A DNA stretch of 64,000 nt. Origin: an uncultured Lachnospiraceae bacterium. GTDB taxonomy: Bacteria > Bacillota > Clostridia > Lachnospirales > Lachnospiraceae. A program made the position numbers and the translations under genes. Within the stretch, counting starts at the first letter, position 1, and each line of letters begins with the position of its first letter. Shown in pieces: positions 34,907 through 43,912 of the stretch. The notes under the pieces were generated by a model. It did not search any database. It saw only the letters and a program-made list of their open reading frames with translations, and was not told where the DNA came from. The stretch spans positions 62,001-126,000 of the forward strand of contig CAJUAO010000001.1 of the NCBI GenBank assembly GCA_910584685.1, read 5' to 3'.

Positions 34907-36079
34907 ATGAGGCATTTATACAAAAATGCAATAGCAAAACTTAAAACATATCAATATAAGCATATAAATGCAAGGCTTATTTTGTGGGTTGCAGGCCTTA
35001 CCATACTTGGCATAAACATTATAGCCAGCGCAAGACCGGAGGAGCCTTCATTTTACAAAAAGCAAATTTTTGGATTTATGGCAGGACTTGCAGGAATGGT
35101 TATAATTGCGTTGTTTGATTACCATTTTGTGTTAAAGTTTTACTGGCTTATATTTATAGTAAATGTCGGGCTGCTTCTTGCTGTAAGGTTTGCGGGAGCA
35201 AGTCATATGGGGGCAAAGAGATGGATTGAGTTTGGAAACGGCAGCTTACAGATTCAGCCGTCAGAGTTTTCAAAAATATTTATTATACTGTTTTTTGCAA
35301 AATTTTTGTACATGCATAAGGATAAGATAAATTCCTTTAAAATAGTGGCAGCAAGTATTGTTTTTATTGTAGCTCCGTTGATTCTTATATATAAGCAGCC
35401 GGATTTATCTACCAGTATTGTTATAATTTTACTTTTTTGTGTAATAATGTTTATAGCCGGTATAAGCTATAAATGGATATTTGGTGTAATTGCAGTGATG
35501 ATACCTGTTTGTATAATCCTTGTATATATGCTTATGCAGCCAAATCAAAAAATATTGGAAGAATATCAGTTTAACCGTATCGTGGGGTTTTTTGATGAAG
35601 ACAATGAGGATGCCCAGAAAATAAGATGGCAGCAGGATAACGCAGAGATGGCCATAGGCTCCGGAGGACTTTGGGGCAAGGGCTTAAACAACGATAGTGA
35701 GGACAGTGTAAAAAACGGAAATTATATTCCTGAGCCCCAGACAGATTTTATTTTTGCTATTGCAGGTGAGGAGCTTGGTTTTGTAGGTACTACAGCTATT
35801 ATAATTATGCTTTTGCTAATAGTTTTTGAATGTTTTTATACGGGAGCCCATGCTCCTGATTTGGCAGGACGTATAATATGCTGTGGAATAGGGGGATATA
35901 TAGGAATACAGTCCTTTATAAACATTTGTGTTGTTACGAATATGGTTCCAAACACTGGTCTTCCTCTGCCGTTTGTAAGCTATGGACTTAGTTCACTGCT
36001 TAGTTCTTTTGCAGGTATAGGCTTTGTAATTAATGTGGGGCTGCAAAGAGCCGGAAGGCAGAGATTAAATACCATTTGA
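34907..36079 (+). CDS. rodA: RodA/FtsW-type SEDS glycosyltransferase
   Basis: The 390-aa multi-pass protein carries the SEDS signatures GAKRWIEFGNGSLQIQPSEF, the extracellular loop with the catalytic-type Asp region (NYIPEPQTDFIFAIAGEELGF), and PNTGLPLPFVSYGLSSLLSS. It polymerises lipid II into glycan strands together with its cognate PBP2, here encoded four genes upstream. That context favours RodA over FtsW. Confidence 0.93.
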   Translation: MRHLYKNAIAKLKTYQYKHINARLILWVAGLTILGINIIASARPEEPSFYKKQIFGFMAGLAGMVIIALFDYHFVLKFYWLIFIVNVGLLLAVRFAGASHMGAKRWIEFGNGSLQIQPSEFSKIFIILFFAKFLYMHKDKINSFKIVAASIVFIVAPLILIYKQPDLSTSIVIILLFCVIMFIAGISYKWIFGVIAVMIPVCIILVYMLMQPNQKILEEYQFNRIVGFFDEDNEDAQKIRWQQDNAEMAIGSGGLWGKGLNNDSEDSVKNGNYIPEPQTDFIFAIAGEELGFVGTTAIIIMLLLIVFECFYTGAHAPDLAGRIICCGIGGYIGIQSFINICVVTNMVPNTGLPLPFVSYGLSSLLSSFAGIGFVINVGLQRAGRQRLNTI

Positions 36080-36114
36080 TTGACAGTTAAAGGAGAAAGG
36101 TGTGGTGATATATA

Positions 36115-36513
36115 ATGAATGTAGGGCTAATAGCGCATAATTCAAAAAAAACGCTTATGCAGAATTTTTGTATAGCATACAGGGGAATACTATGCAAGCA
36201 TGAGCTTTTTGCAACAGATACTACGGGCAGGCTTGTGGAGGAGGTTACTAATCTTTCTGTTCATAAGTTTCTGGCAGGACACCTTGGAGGAGAACAGCAG
36301 TTTGGCTCACAAATAGAAAGCAATGAGATGGATTTAGTAATTTTCCTTAGGGACCCCCAGACTCCAAAATCTCACGAGCCGGATATCAGCAATATATTTA
36401 AGCTGTGTGATATACACAATATACCCCTTGCTACAAATCTTGCTACGGCAGAGCTATTAATAAAGGCTCTTGACCGGGGTGATTTAGACTGGAGAGAAAT
36501 ATACAAATACTAA
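36115..36513 (+). CDS. mgsA: Methylglyoxal synthase (with altered conserved residues)
   Basis: The 132-aa protein aligns over its full length with MgsA, which converts dihydroxyacetone phosphate to methylglyoxal. The phosphate-binding ATxTTG region, FLRDP, SHEPDIS and IPLATNLATAE are all in place. Several normally invariant residues differ: AHN-SKK instead of AHD-xKK, TDTTG instead of TGTTG, and GGEQQ instead of GGDQQ, where the Asp is the known catalytic base. Its place at the end of the min-rodA cluster is standard for Clostridia. Activity may be altered (see findings). Confidence 0.9.
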   Translation: MNVGLIAHNSKKTLMQNFCIAYRGILCKHELFATDTTGRLVEEVTNLSVHKFLAGHLGGEQQFGSQIESNEMDLVIFLRDPQTPKSHEPDISNIFKLCDIHNIPLATNLATAELLIKALDRGDLDWREIYKY

Positions 36514-36517
36514 AAAA

Positions 36518-36554
36518 ATGGAGCTGTTTTTAATGAAACAGCTCCATTTTTTTT
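36518..36554. terminator. Bidirectional terminator between mgsA and the DUF378 gene
   Basis: ATGGAGCTGTTT, loop of six bases and AAACAGCTCCAT form a perfect 12-bp stem, with an A-run on the left and a T-run on the right, so it can work in both directions. Confidence 0.9.
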
Positions 36555-36561
36555 AAGCCGG

Positions 36562-36774
36562 CTAATTTTCAAGAGCATTTGTAACTCTTCCATAAAGACT
36601 TATTAAGTATAATCCGCATAAACCGACTACAGCGTATACTATTCTGGATATAAGGGACATTTCTCCAAATAATAAGGCTACAAGATCAAGCTTAAAGAAT
36701 CCTACAAGTCCCCAGTTTATTGCACCAATTATGGCTATTGTAAGAATAGTATAGTCAAGACCCTTTGTATTCAT
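36562..36774 (-). CDS. DUF378 family small membrane protein (YuzA-like)
   Basis: The 70-aa protein has two membrane helices. The DUF378 signature INWGLVGFFKLDLVALLFG sits in the middle and YAVVGLCGLYLI in the second helix. RBS AAGGAGG. It is a single gene convergent with mgsA. The function of the family is unknown. Confidence 0.85.
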   Translation of the reverse strand: MNTKGLDYTILTIAIIGAINWGLVGFFKLDLVALLFGEMSLISRIVYAVVGLCGLYLISLYGRVTNALEN

Positions 36775-36924
36775 AAAATTTACCTCCTTTTTGTTTTATT
36801 ACTATTCTCTCACTAAAAAACAATATTATTCACAAATTTTTTTTAAAGCATAGACTATAATTATTTTTTGATGTATACTGTATGTCATAAAAATACAGTT
36901 TCCGGTATTGGGAGGTGGTATAAC

Positions 36925-38376
36925 TTGAACAAAAAAAACAACGGCAGAAGAAATTCGGGTACAGGAAGACATGATAACAGAAAAGTCGTAAAATACAGGC
37001 GGCGGCGTCATATAAATGTGGGAATGATAGTTTTTGCGGCAGTTCTTATATATATTTCAATATATATGGCAGTTTATATTACAAGGGATAAGGTTTCAAT
37101 ATATGAGGTTGTAGAGGGCAAAAATGCAGGGATTACAAATAAGTCATATACAGGTCTTATACTCAGGGATGAGTTTGTGGCAAATGCAGAAGCCTCCGGA
37201 TACTTAAATTATTTTGTAAAGGAGGGCTCAAGGGTTTCTCTTTCCTCTACTGTTTATACTATTGATGAAAGCGGAACAATAAGCAGCATTTTAGCAAATG
37301 CTTCCGCTAACGGAGATATAATTTTTTCAGATGAAAATGAAAAAGAGCTTAGAAAGCTTATATCAAATTATACATATAACCAGTCTGATTTGACCTTTGA
37401 CAATGTCTATGACTTTAAGCAGGCTATGGAGGCAAAGATTTTGGAATGTATTAATTTAAATAATATAAAACAGCTTTACGATTCCAATAATCTTTCACAA
37501 GGCGCCTTTAATATACATACTGCGTCAAAGACAGGCATAGTGGAATACTATACGGACGGATATGAGGGAAAGACGGAGGAAACACTTACCGGGGCAGATT
37601 TTAATACCGAAAACTATGTTAAAAAATCTCACTCCTCAGGAGACCTTATTGAAAACGGCGCTCCTGTCTACAAGGTTATTAATACTGAAAACTGGTCGGT
37701 ATATATAAAGCTGTCTGATGAGGAAAAAACAAAATATGCTGACACTACAGTTGTAAAAGTCAAATTTCTTGAGGATAACAGGGAGGTTTCAGGAAATTTT
37801 ACCATATGCCATATTGAGGGACAGGCCTATGGACGAATAGATTTTATAAGATATATGAGCACATATGCAGGAAACAGGTTTGTGGAGCTTCAGATAGAGG
37901 ATGAGCAGGTTAAGGGATTAAAAATACCTAAGACTTCAGTTGTTGAAAAGGATTTTTATACTATTCCCGTTGCATATGCAGCTAAAGGAGGCTCCTCAAA
38001 CGAAACAGGCTTTTACAAAAAGGTATTTGATGACGCAGGCAATGAATCCATAGAATTTATTGCTCCTACCATATACAAGGCCGAGGATGATTTTTATTAC
38101 GTATCGTCTCAGGATGAAAGTCTTCTTAAGGAGGGAGATTATCTTGTAAAGGAAGGCGTTGCAGAAAATTTCAGAATAAGCAGTAAGGCATCGTTAAAGG
38201 GCGTATATAATGTAAATAACGGATATTGTCTGTTTAGAAACGTTGAAATTTTAACGGAGACAGGCGAATATTATCTTGCCGAGGAGGGAACATTATATGG
38301 GCTTAAGGTTTATGACCATATTGTAATTGACGGCTCCATGGTATCTGAAAACCAGGTAGTATTTACATCAAATTAA
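36925..38376 (+). CDS. HlyD-like membrane fusion/adaptor protein
   Basis: About 483 aa. I favour the TTG at 36925, which has GGGAGGTGG six bases upstream, over an ATG at 36868 without RBS. The first 35 residues are Arg/Lys/Asn-rich and cytoplasmic. A transmembrane segment follows (about 40-60), then an extracytoplasmic part with a lipoyl/barrel-like hammer (VKEGSRVSLSSTVYTID ... SSGDLIENGAPVYKVINTENW). The architecture is that of HlyD-type adaptors, but no transporter is adjacent. The gene commonly precedes yggS-sepF in Lachnospiraceae-like genomes, so a role in envelope or division is possible. Confidence 0.7.
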   Translation: MNKKNNGRRNSGTGRHDNRKVVKYRRRRHINVGMIVFAAVLIYISIYMAVYITRDKVSIYEVVEGKNAGITNKSYTGLILRDEFVANAEASGYLNYFVKEGSRVSLSSTVYTIDESGTISSILANASANGDIIFSDENEKELRKLISNYTYNQSDLTFDNVYDFKQAMEAKILECINLNNIKQLYDSNNLSQGAFNIHTASKTGIVEYYTDGYEGKTEETLTGADFNTENYVKKSHSSGDLIENGAPVYKVINTENWSVYIKLSDEEKTKYADTTVVKVKFLEDNREVSGNFTICHIEGQAYGRIDFIRYMSTYAGNRFVELQIEDEQVKGLKIPKTSVVEKDFYTIPVAYAAKGGSSNETGFYKKVFDDAGNESIEFIAPTIYKAEDDFYYVSSQDESLLKEGDYLVKEGVAENFRISSKASLKGVYNVNNGYCLFRNVEILTETGEYYLAEEGTLYGLKVYDHIVIDGSMVSENQVVFTSN

Positions 38377-38423
38377 AAAAGTTGATATTATTAATTAAAT
38401 ATTTTTATGGAAGGAATATAAAT

Positions 38424-39119
38424 ATGATTACGCAAAATTATGATAAAGTGCTTGAAAACATAAAATCCGCCTGCAAAAGCTCCGGAAGAAAGGAATCGGA
38501 GGTTACCCTTATAGCTGTCAGTAAGACAAAGCCTGTTTCTGATATACAAGAATTATATAATCACGGTGTCCGTGTATTTGGAGAAAACAAGGTGCAGGAG
38601 CTTTGCGATAAGTATGAGGCGCTGCCGAAGGATATAAAGTGGCATATGATAGGCCATTTGCAGCGAAATAAGGTGAAATATATAATTGATAAGGTAGAGC
38701 TTATCCATTCGGTAGATTCTGTAAGACTTGCAAGACAGATAGAGGAGGAAGCGGCAAAAAAGAATGTAAGGGTTGACATACTTATTGAGGTAAATGTGGC
38801 AGGGGAGGAGTCAAAGTTTGGTCTTAAGACGGAAGAAGTTCCTGATATAGTGACGCAAATTGCCGGATTTCCCCATGTTTCGATAAAAGGCCTTATGACA
38901 ATCCCGCCATTTGCGGAAAATCCTGAGGATAATCGTAAATATTTTAACAAATTAAAACAATTAGCAGTTGACATCAAGGCAAAAAACATTGATAATGTAT
39001 CTATGGACAAGCTTTCTATGGGAATGACAGGGGATTATACGGCAGCCGTAACGGAGGGTGCTTCCTATGTACGGGTTGGAACCGGAATATTTGGAGAGCG
39101 TAACATAAGCGCTGTTTAA
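38424..39119 (+). CDS. yggS: YggS/PLPBP family pyridoxal phosphate homeostasis protein
   Basis: 231 aa from the ATG at 38424 (GGAAGGAA upstream). The PLP-binding Lys is in LIAVSKTKP, and the barrel motifs FGENKVQEL, WHMIGHLQRNK, HSVDSVRLA, and LSMGMTGDYTAAV are all present. The protein buffers free PLP and has no known catalysis. It lies upstream of sepF, as in most Firmicutes. Confidence 0.95.
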   Translation: MITQNYDKVLENIKSACKSSGRKESEVTLIAVSKTKPVSDIQELYNHGVRVFGENKVQELCDKYEALPKDIKWHMIGHLQRNKVKYIIDKVELIHSVDSVRLARQIEEEAAKKNVRVDILIEVNVAGEESKFGLKTEEVPDIVTQIAGFPHVSIKGLMTIPPFAENPEDNRKYFNKLKQLAVDIKAKNIDNVSMDKLSMGMTGDYTAAVTEGASYVRVGTGIFGERNISAV

Positions 39120-39156
39120 AGCATTATGCAAGGCTGAAATATTTTTGCTTTGGGCG

Positions 39157-39182
39157 CATTAAATGGAGTACATTAAATGGAG
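39157..39182 (+). repeat. Tandem duplication covering the sepF ribosome-binding region
   Basis: CATTAAATGGAG occurs twice with a 14-bp period (39157-39168, 39171-39182). Each copy carries a GGAG. The second is the likely Shine-Dalgarno (GGAGG, ten bases before the sepF ATG). Confidence 0.6.
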
Positions 39183-39193
39183 GATTATTTATA

Positions 39194-39721
39194 ATGAGTA
39201 AGTTTGCAGATAAGTTTCTTAGTATTCTCAAGTTAAATGACGACTATGACGAATATGATGATTATGATGAATATGACGAGGAGGAAGAAGCTGCTCCAAA
39301 GAAGTTTTCAAGAGCTTCTAGGGATTCTTCATATTCAGAGGAAAAGGCTGTCAGAGAGGTAGCTGATATAGAGCCGGCAAAGCCTTCAAAAAGCTTTTCA
39401 AAGTCCTCAAAGGTAGTTCCTATGAGAACGGGACGAACAGGCATGGAGGTTTGTGTAATTAAACCGAAAAATGTAGAGGAGGCAAGGGAGATAACAGATA
39501 CCCTTTTAAGCGGAAGAGCCGTTATTCTCAATCTTGAAGGACTTCATGTAGACGTGGCCCAGAGGATTATAGATTTTACATCAGGCTCATGCTATTCTAT
39601 TAACGGAAATTTACAAAAGGTGTCAAATTATATTTTCATTATTACACCAGAGACTGTAGATATATCCGGAGATTTTCAGGATTTGCTTGACGGCGGCTTT
39701 GATGTGGCAGCGTTTAAATAA
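39194..39721 (+). CDS. sepF: Cell division protein SepF
   Basis: The 175-aa protein has an N-terminal amphipathic membrane helix (FADKFLSILKL), a highly acidic Asp/Glu/Tyr linker, and a C-terminal SepF domain (NVEEAREITDTLLSGRAVILN, VAQRIIDFTSGSCYSINGNL). SepF bundles FtsZ and tethers it to the membrane. It is followed after 2 bp by ylmH. Confidence 0.96.
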   Translation: MSKFADKFLSILKLNDDYDEYDDYDEYDEEEEAAPKKFSRASRDSSYSEEKAVREVADIEPAKPSKSFSKSSKVVPMRTGRTGMEVCVIKPKNVEEAREITDTLLSGRAVILNLEGLHVDVAQRIIDFTSGSCYSINGNLQKVSNYIFIITPETVDISGDFQDLLDGGFDVAAFK

Positions 39722-39723
39722 CT

Positions 39724-40500
39724 ATGAACAGGGATATAATTTCAAACAGATTTAAGGATTTGGCGAATATGGCTTATCTTAAGGGGATACCTGTATTTAC
39801 GGATTTTCTTGATTTGAAGGAGCAGACAAAATATTTTGAATTTATATCTGATAAAAATATGCCTCCCATTGATACTATGCTTAACGGAGGTATATTTTTT
39901 TTAGACAAGGAAGCTGATTTTTTTGAGAGAAAAATGGCGGGATTTTTTCCTAAGAATTTTTCATGTGACATATCCTTCCCTATAATTATCATAGAAGTAA
40001 AGCCCCTGAACAACAAATTTTCCGACAGCTTAAATCACAGGGATTTTTTAGGCGCCCTTATGAACTTAGGCATAGAGAGGCATCTTCTTGGGGATATATT
40101 AATTAAGGATAACACGGCGTATATTTTCGCAGTTAAAAGAATGGGCGAATTTATATGTGAAGGCCTTACAAAAATAAAGCATACATCTGTCAGCGCAAGG
40201 CTGTGTGATAAATATTATTTTGACTACACTCCTTCATATAAGGAGGAAAAGGGAAGCGTTGCAAGCAGGAGGCTTGACGGCATTATTGCATTTGCGTTTA
40301 ATATGTCAAGAAATGACGCCAGCCTGTTTATATCATCAGGAAAGGTCTTTGTAAATTCCGTAGAAATCACATCAAAAAGCCATACGCTAAAGTATGGAGA
40401 TATAGTTTCGGTAAGAGGAAAGGGAAGATTTATTTTTGATGAAATAACTAATATGACAAAAAAAGGAAGATATTATATAAAAATAAGGAAGTATACTTAG
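39724..40500 (+). CDS. ylmH: YlmH family S4-domain RNA-binding protein
   Basis: The 258-aa protein has a central domain that resembles YlmH (FPIIIIEVKPLNNKF, HRDFLGALMNLGIERHLLGDI). A C-terminal S4 domain follows (SRNDASLFISSGKVFVNS, KYGDIVSVRGKGRF). YlmH-type proteins bind RNA and, in Bacillus, have been linked to ribosome rescue. It is part of the sepF cluster. No DivIVA gene follows, unlike in Bacillus. Confidence 0.92.
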   Translation: MNRDIISNRFKDLANMAYLKGIPVFTDFLDLKEQTKYFEFISDKNMPPIDTMLNGGIFFLDKEADFFERKMAGFFPKNFSCDISFPIIIIEVKPLNNKFSDSLNHRDFLGALMNLGIERHLLGDILIKDNTAYIFAVKRMGEFICEGLTKIKHTSVSARLCDKYYFDYTPSYKEEKGSVASRRLDGIIAFAFNMSRNDASLFISSGKVFVNSVEITSKSHTLKYGDIVSVRGKGRFIFDEITNMTKKGRYYIKIRKYT

Positions 40501-40592
40501 AATATAAATAATGGCTGATATTGTATATTCTCATAATACATAGAGACTTAAGCAATATTTTAACTTTAAAAAATTTGAAAGGATAAGATTAT

Positions 40593-41696
40593 ATGTCTGA
40601 AAGATTAACCGTGCATGATAAAACCGGTAATAAGGTGTACGATATTGTAATAGAAAGAGACTTTAGGAGGCTTAAGGAGGAGCTTAAAGCTTTAAATACG
40701 GAAAACAGAAAGGTATGCATTGTCACGGAAACTACCGTTGACAAAATATATGGAGATGAAGCGCTTAATATATTTAAGGAAATATCAAAGGAAGCGTATA
40801 AATTTGTATTTCCTGCGGGAGAGGCAAATAAAAATTTGTATACTGTAAAGGATGTCTATACCTTTCTTATAAAGCGTCATTTCGACAGAAAGGACCTTTT
40901 AATAGCTCTTGGAGGAGGCGTTGTAGGGGATTTGACCGGCTATACAGCGGCTACATATCTTAGGGGTATTGATTTTGTACAAATCCCGACAACCTTGTTG
41001 GCGCAGTCGGATTCAAGCGTAGGTGGCAAGACAGGAGTGGATTTTGACGGCTACAAGAATATGGTAGGAGCATTTTACCAGCCTAAGCTTGTATATATGA
41101 GCACCGATACATTAAAGTCCCTGCCGGAAAAGGAATACCTGTCAGGTATGGGAGAGGTAATAAAGCATGGGCTTATAAGAGATAAGTCTTTTTATCTGTG
41201 GCTTAAGGATAACAGTGAAAAAATACTTGCAAGAGATGATGCAGCCTTAGAATATATGGCAAAGACAAACTGCAGCATTAAAAGAGCGGTAGTAGAAAAT
41301 GACTTTAAGGAGCAGGGGGAGAGGGCGCATCTTAATTTTGGGCATACTCTTGGGCACGCCATAGAAAAATACGTATACGGGGACAGGCTTCATGGCGAGT
41401 GTGTTTCCATAGGCATGAACGGCGCAGCATATATATCTATGAAAAAGGGCTACATATCAAAGGAGGTATATAAGGATATACTTGAAACAATTACCGCCTT
41501 TAAGCTGCCTGTACATGAAAACAGAATAGATATTGATAATATTTTGGAGGCAACCGTAAATGATAAAAAAATGGAGGCAGGAAAGCTTAAATTTATAGTA
41601 TTAAGGGCTGTTGGCGAGGCTGATATAGACATGCATGTAGGCGTAAAGGATATGACAGATGCGCTTAAATGCATTTTAGGAGAATACCATGAATGA
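40593..41696 (+). CDS. aroB: 3-dehydroquinate synthase
   Basis: The 367-aa enzyme catalyses the second step of the shikimate pathway. NAD-binding and active-site motifs are present: ALGGGVVGDLTGYTAATYLR, QIPTTLLAQSDSSVGGKTGV, and metal ligands in MGEVIKHGLI, HLNFGHTLGHAIE and LHGECVSIGM. It stands alone from other aro genes. Its 3' end overlaps lspA by 8 bp. Confidence 0.97.
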   Translation: MSERLTVHDKTGNKVYDIVIERDFRRLKEELKALNTENRKVCIVTETTVDKIYGDEALNIFKEISKEAYKFVFPAGEANKNLYTVKDVYTFLIKRHFDRKDLLIALGGGVVGDLTGYTAATYLRGIDFVQIPTTLLAQSDSSVGGKTGVDFDGYKNMVGAFYQPKLVYMSTDTLKSLPEKEYLSGMGEVIKHGLIRDKSFYLWLKDNSEKILARDDAALEYMAKTNCSIKRAVVENDFKEQGERAHLNFGHTLGHAIEKYVYGDRLHGECVSIGMNGAAYISMKKGYISKEVYKDILETITAFKLPVHENRIDIDNILEATVNDKKMEAGKLKFIVLRAVGEADIDMHVGVKDMTDALKCILGEYHE

Positions 41697-42279
41697 AAAT
41701 AGAAAAAAAATGCTGCTTTGGAGCTTATTTACTTTCACAGGCATATCAGGCCTTATAATGTTAGACCAGCTCTCAAAGGCTTTTGCGTCATCAAATTTAA
41801 AAAACAGTGACAGCGTCACGGTTATTAAAGGATTTTTTGACCTTACGTATGTTGAAAACAGGGGCGCCGCATGGGGATTGCTTTCCGGCAGAATAAGCAT
41901 ATTAGTAATTATTACGGTTATATTGATTCCCGTATTTGTTTTTTGTATGCTTAGAATTTATAAAAATAAGGAGCTCCTTGACTCTTCAAAATTAAAAAGT
42001 GTTTCCCTTTTACATTTTGATTTAATATTACTTTTATCAGGCGCTGTCGGTAACTTTATAGACAGAATTATAAAAGGCTATGTTGTCGATTTTTTTCAGT
42101 TTACGTTTTTTGACTTTCCTGTTTTCAATGTGGCAGACTGCTATATTACCATAGGCGCTGTTTTTTTTATTGTTATATATATGTTTCTGCTTAAGGATGA
42201 TGATATAACAATTCTATTTAAGGGAGAAAAGGCTGTTTTGGAGGAGAAAAGGGATGATGAAATATCAGATAAGAGCTGA
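41689..42279 (+). CDS. lspA: Lipoprotein signal peptidase
   Basis: The 196-aa protein has four membrane helices. The catalytic Asp pair is visible in VGNFIDRIIKGYVVDFFQF and FNVADCYITIG, with VENRGAAWGLLSG between. A charged C-terminal tail extends beyond the family core by about 20 residues. It cleaves prolipoproteins after lipidation. It overlaps rluD by 26 bp. Confidence 0.96.
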   Translation: MNENRKKMLLWSLFTFTGISGLIMLDQLSKAFASSNLKNSDSVTVIKGFFDLTYVENRGAAWGLLSGRISILVIITVILIPVFVFCMLRIYKNKELLDSSKLKSVSLLHFDLILLLSGAVGNFIDRIIKGYVVDFFQFTFFDFPVFNVADCYITIGAVFFIVIYMFLLKDDDITILFKGEKAVLEEKRDDEISDKS

Positions 42280-43171
42280 GAATGACATGGGAATAAGAAT
42301 AGATAAATATCTTGCCGGATACTTTGAGGATTTAACAAGAAACCACATACAAAAGCTTCTTGATGAGGAGCTTGTAACGGTAAACGGTAAGCCTGTAAAG
42401 GCAAGCTGTAAAATCAGTGAAGGCGACATGATAGAAGTAACCGTTCCCGACGCCAGGGAGCCTGATATTCTTCCTGAAGATTTAAGCCTTGATATAGTAT
42501 ATGAGGATAATGATATTGTCGTAGTAAACAAGCCTAAGGGCATGGTAGTCCATCCTGCGCCCGGACATTATTCCGGAACTCTGGTAAACGGTCTTTTATA
42601 TCACTGCAGAGGCAGTCTGTCGGGAATAAACGGAAAAATGAGACCGGGAATCGTTCACCGAATAGATATGGATACCACCGGGCTGCTAGTGGCATGCAAA
42701 AACGACTATGCACATAATTTTATTGCAGAGCAATTAAAAATTCACAGTTCTACTAGAAAATATCAGGCAATATGCTATAATAGTATTAAGGAGCAGGAGG
42801 GTACGGTAGACGCCCCCCTAGGAAGGCATCCCACAGACCGCAAGAGAATGGCAATTAACCGTAAAAACGGAAAAAATGCCGTCACTCATTACAGAGTTAT
42901 AAATAATTACAATAATTATTCACATATAGAATGCTGCTTAGAGACAGGAAGGACACACCAGATACGTGTACATATGGCAAGTATAAACCACCCTGTTTTG
43001 GGGGATGATTTATATGGCCCGAAGAATTGTCCTTATAACCTTCAGGGGCAGACATTACATGCAGGCGTTTTGGGATTTGTACATCCGTCTACAAAAAAAT
43101 ATGTGGAATTTGAGGCGCCTTTACCGGATTATTTTGTAAAGCTGCTTAATATTATTTCAGCGGCAAAGTAA
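42254..43171 (+). CDS. rluD: RluD-family 23S rRNA/tRNA pseudouridine synthase
   Basis: The 305-aa protein has an N-terminal S4 domain (RIDKYLAGYFEDLTRNHIQKL) followed by the synthase domain. The catalytic Asp lies in GIVHRIDMDTTGLLV, and GRTHQIRVHMASINHPVLGD is conserved. It commonly follows lspA in Firmicutes. The exact target uridines are not determinable from sequence, so RluD is used in the family sense. Confidence 0.92.
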   Translation: MMKYQIRAENDMGIRIDKYLAGYFEDLTRNHIQKLLDEELVTVNGKPVKASCKISEGDMIEVTVPDAREPDILPEDLSLDIVYEDNDIVVVNKPKGMVVHPAPGHYSGTLVNGLLYHCRGSLSGINGKMRPGIVHRIDMDTTGLLVACKNDYAHNFIAEQLKIHSSTRKYQAICYNSIKEQEGTVDAPLGRHPTDRKRMAINRKNGKNAVTHYRVINNYNNYSHIECCLETGRTHQIRVHMASINHPVLGDDLYGPKNCPYNLQGQTLHAGVLGFVHPSTKKYVEFEAPLPDYFVKLLNIISAAK

Positions 43172-43204
43172 ATATTTACATTAAGTAAAGACAGGAGGAT
43201 TTTT

Positions 43205-43831
43205 ATGAGCAGGTACATTATTACAATAGGAAGACAATATGGAAGCGCAGGACGTGAAATAGGCTTTAAGCTGGCTGAAAAGCTGGGTATAAAGTGCTAT
43301 GACGACGAGCTTTTAAAGGAGGCGGCAAAAGCAAGCGGATTATGTGAACAGATATTTGAAACCCACGATGAAAAGCCAACCCAAAGCTTCATATATTCCC
43401 TTGTTATGGATACATACTCACTTGGATACAATAATTCCGGCTTTGTGGATATGCCCCTTAGCCAAAAGGTTTTTTTGGCACAGTTTGACGCCATAAAAAA
43501 AATAGCGGACAGGGAATCATGTATTATAGTGGGAAGATGCGCCGACTATGCTCTGGCGGATTACAAAAATGTAATGTCAGTATTTATTAACGCCGATATG
43601 GAAGCAAGAGCGGCGAGGATTATGGAGAGGAAAAATCTTACAAAGAAAGCTGATGTGGTGGATATTATAAACAAAACCGACAAAAAACGGGCAAGCTACT
43701 ATAATTACTATACAAGCAAAAAATGGGGTGATTCCAAGAGCTATGATATATGTATAAACAGCAGTCTCTTTGGTGTAGACGGAACGGTAGACGTTCTTGC
43801 TGATATGGCAAAAAGGAAGTTTCATATATAG
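43205..43831 (+). CDS. Cytidylate kinase-like family protein
   Basis: The 208-aa protein belongs to the AAA/cytidylate-kinase-like group common in Clostridia. The N-terminal GRQYGSAGREIGFKLAEKLG replaces the classical Walker A. IIVGRCADYAL, MSVFINADMEARAARIMER and the RASYYNYYTSKKWGD lid region are conserved. Nucleotide-kinase activity is inferred from the fold and the substrate is unproven. The stop codon is directly followed by a promoter. Confidence 0.85.
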   Translation: MSRYIITIGRQYGSAGREIGFKLAEKLGIKCYDDELLKEAAKASGLCEQIFETHDEKPTQSFIYSLVMDTYSLGYNNSGFVDMPLSQKVFLAQFDAIKKIADRESCIIVGRCADYALADYKNVMSVFINADMEARAARIMERKNLTKKADVVDIINKTDKKRASYYNYYTSKKWGDSKSYDICINSSLFGVDGTVDVLADMAKRKFHI

Positions 43832-43860
43832 TTGACAATATTGCTTAAAAAATGTACAAT
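43832..43860 (+). promoter_or_regulatory. Strong sigma-A promoter for the flippase-pssA-psd block
   Basis: Consensus TTGACA, a 17-base spacer and TACAAT, beginning at the base after the preceding stop codon and about 50 bp before the next start. Confidence 0.75.
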
Positions 43861-43912
43861 TAACAAGTATTATTATAACCTGAAGATACATAAACGGGAG
43901 TAAGTGTAGAGT

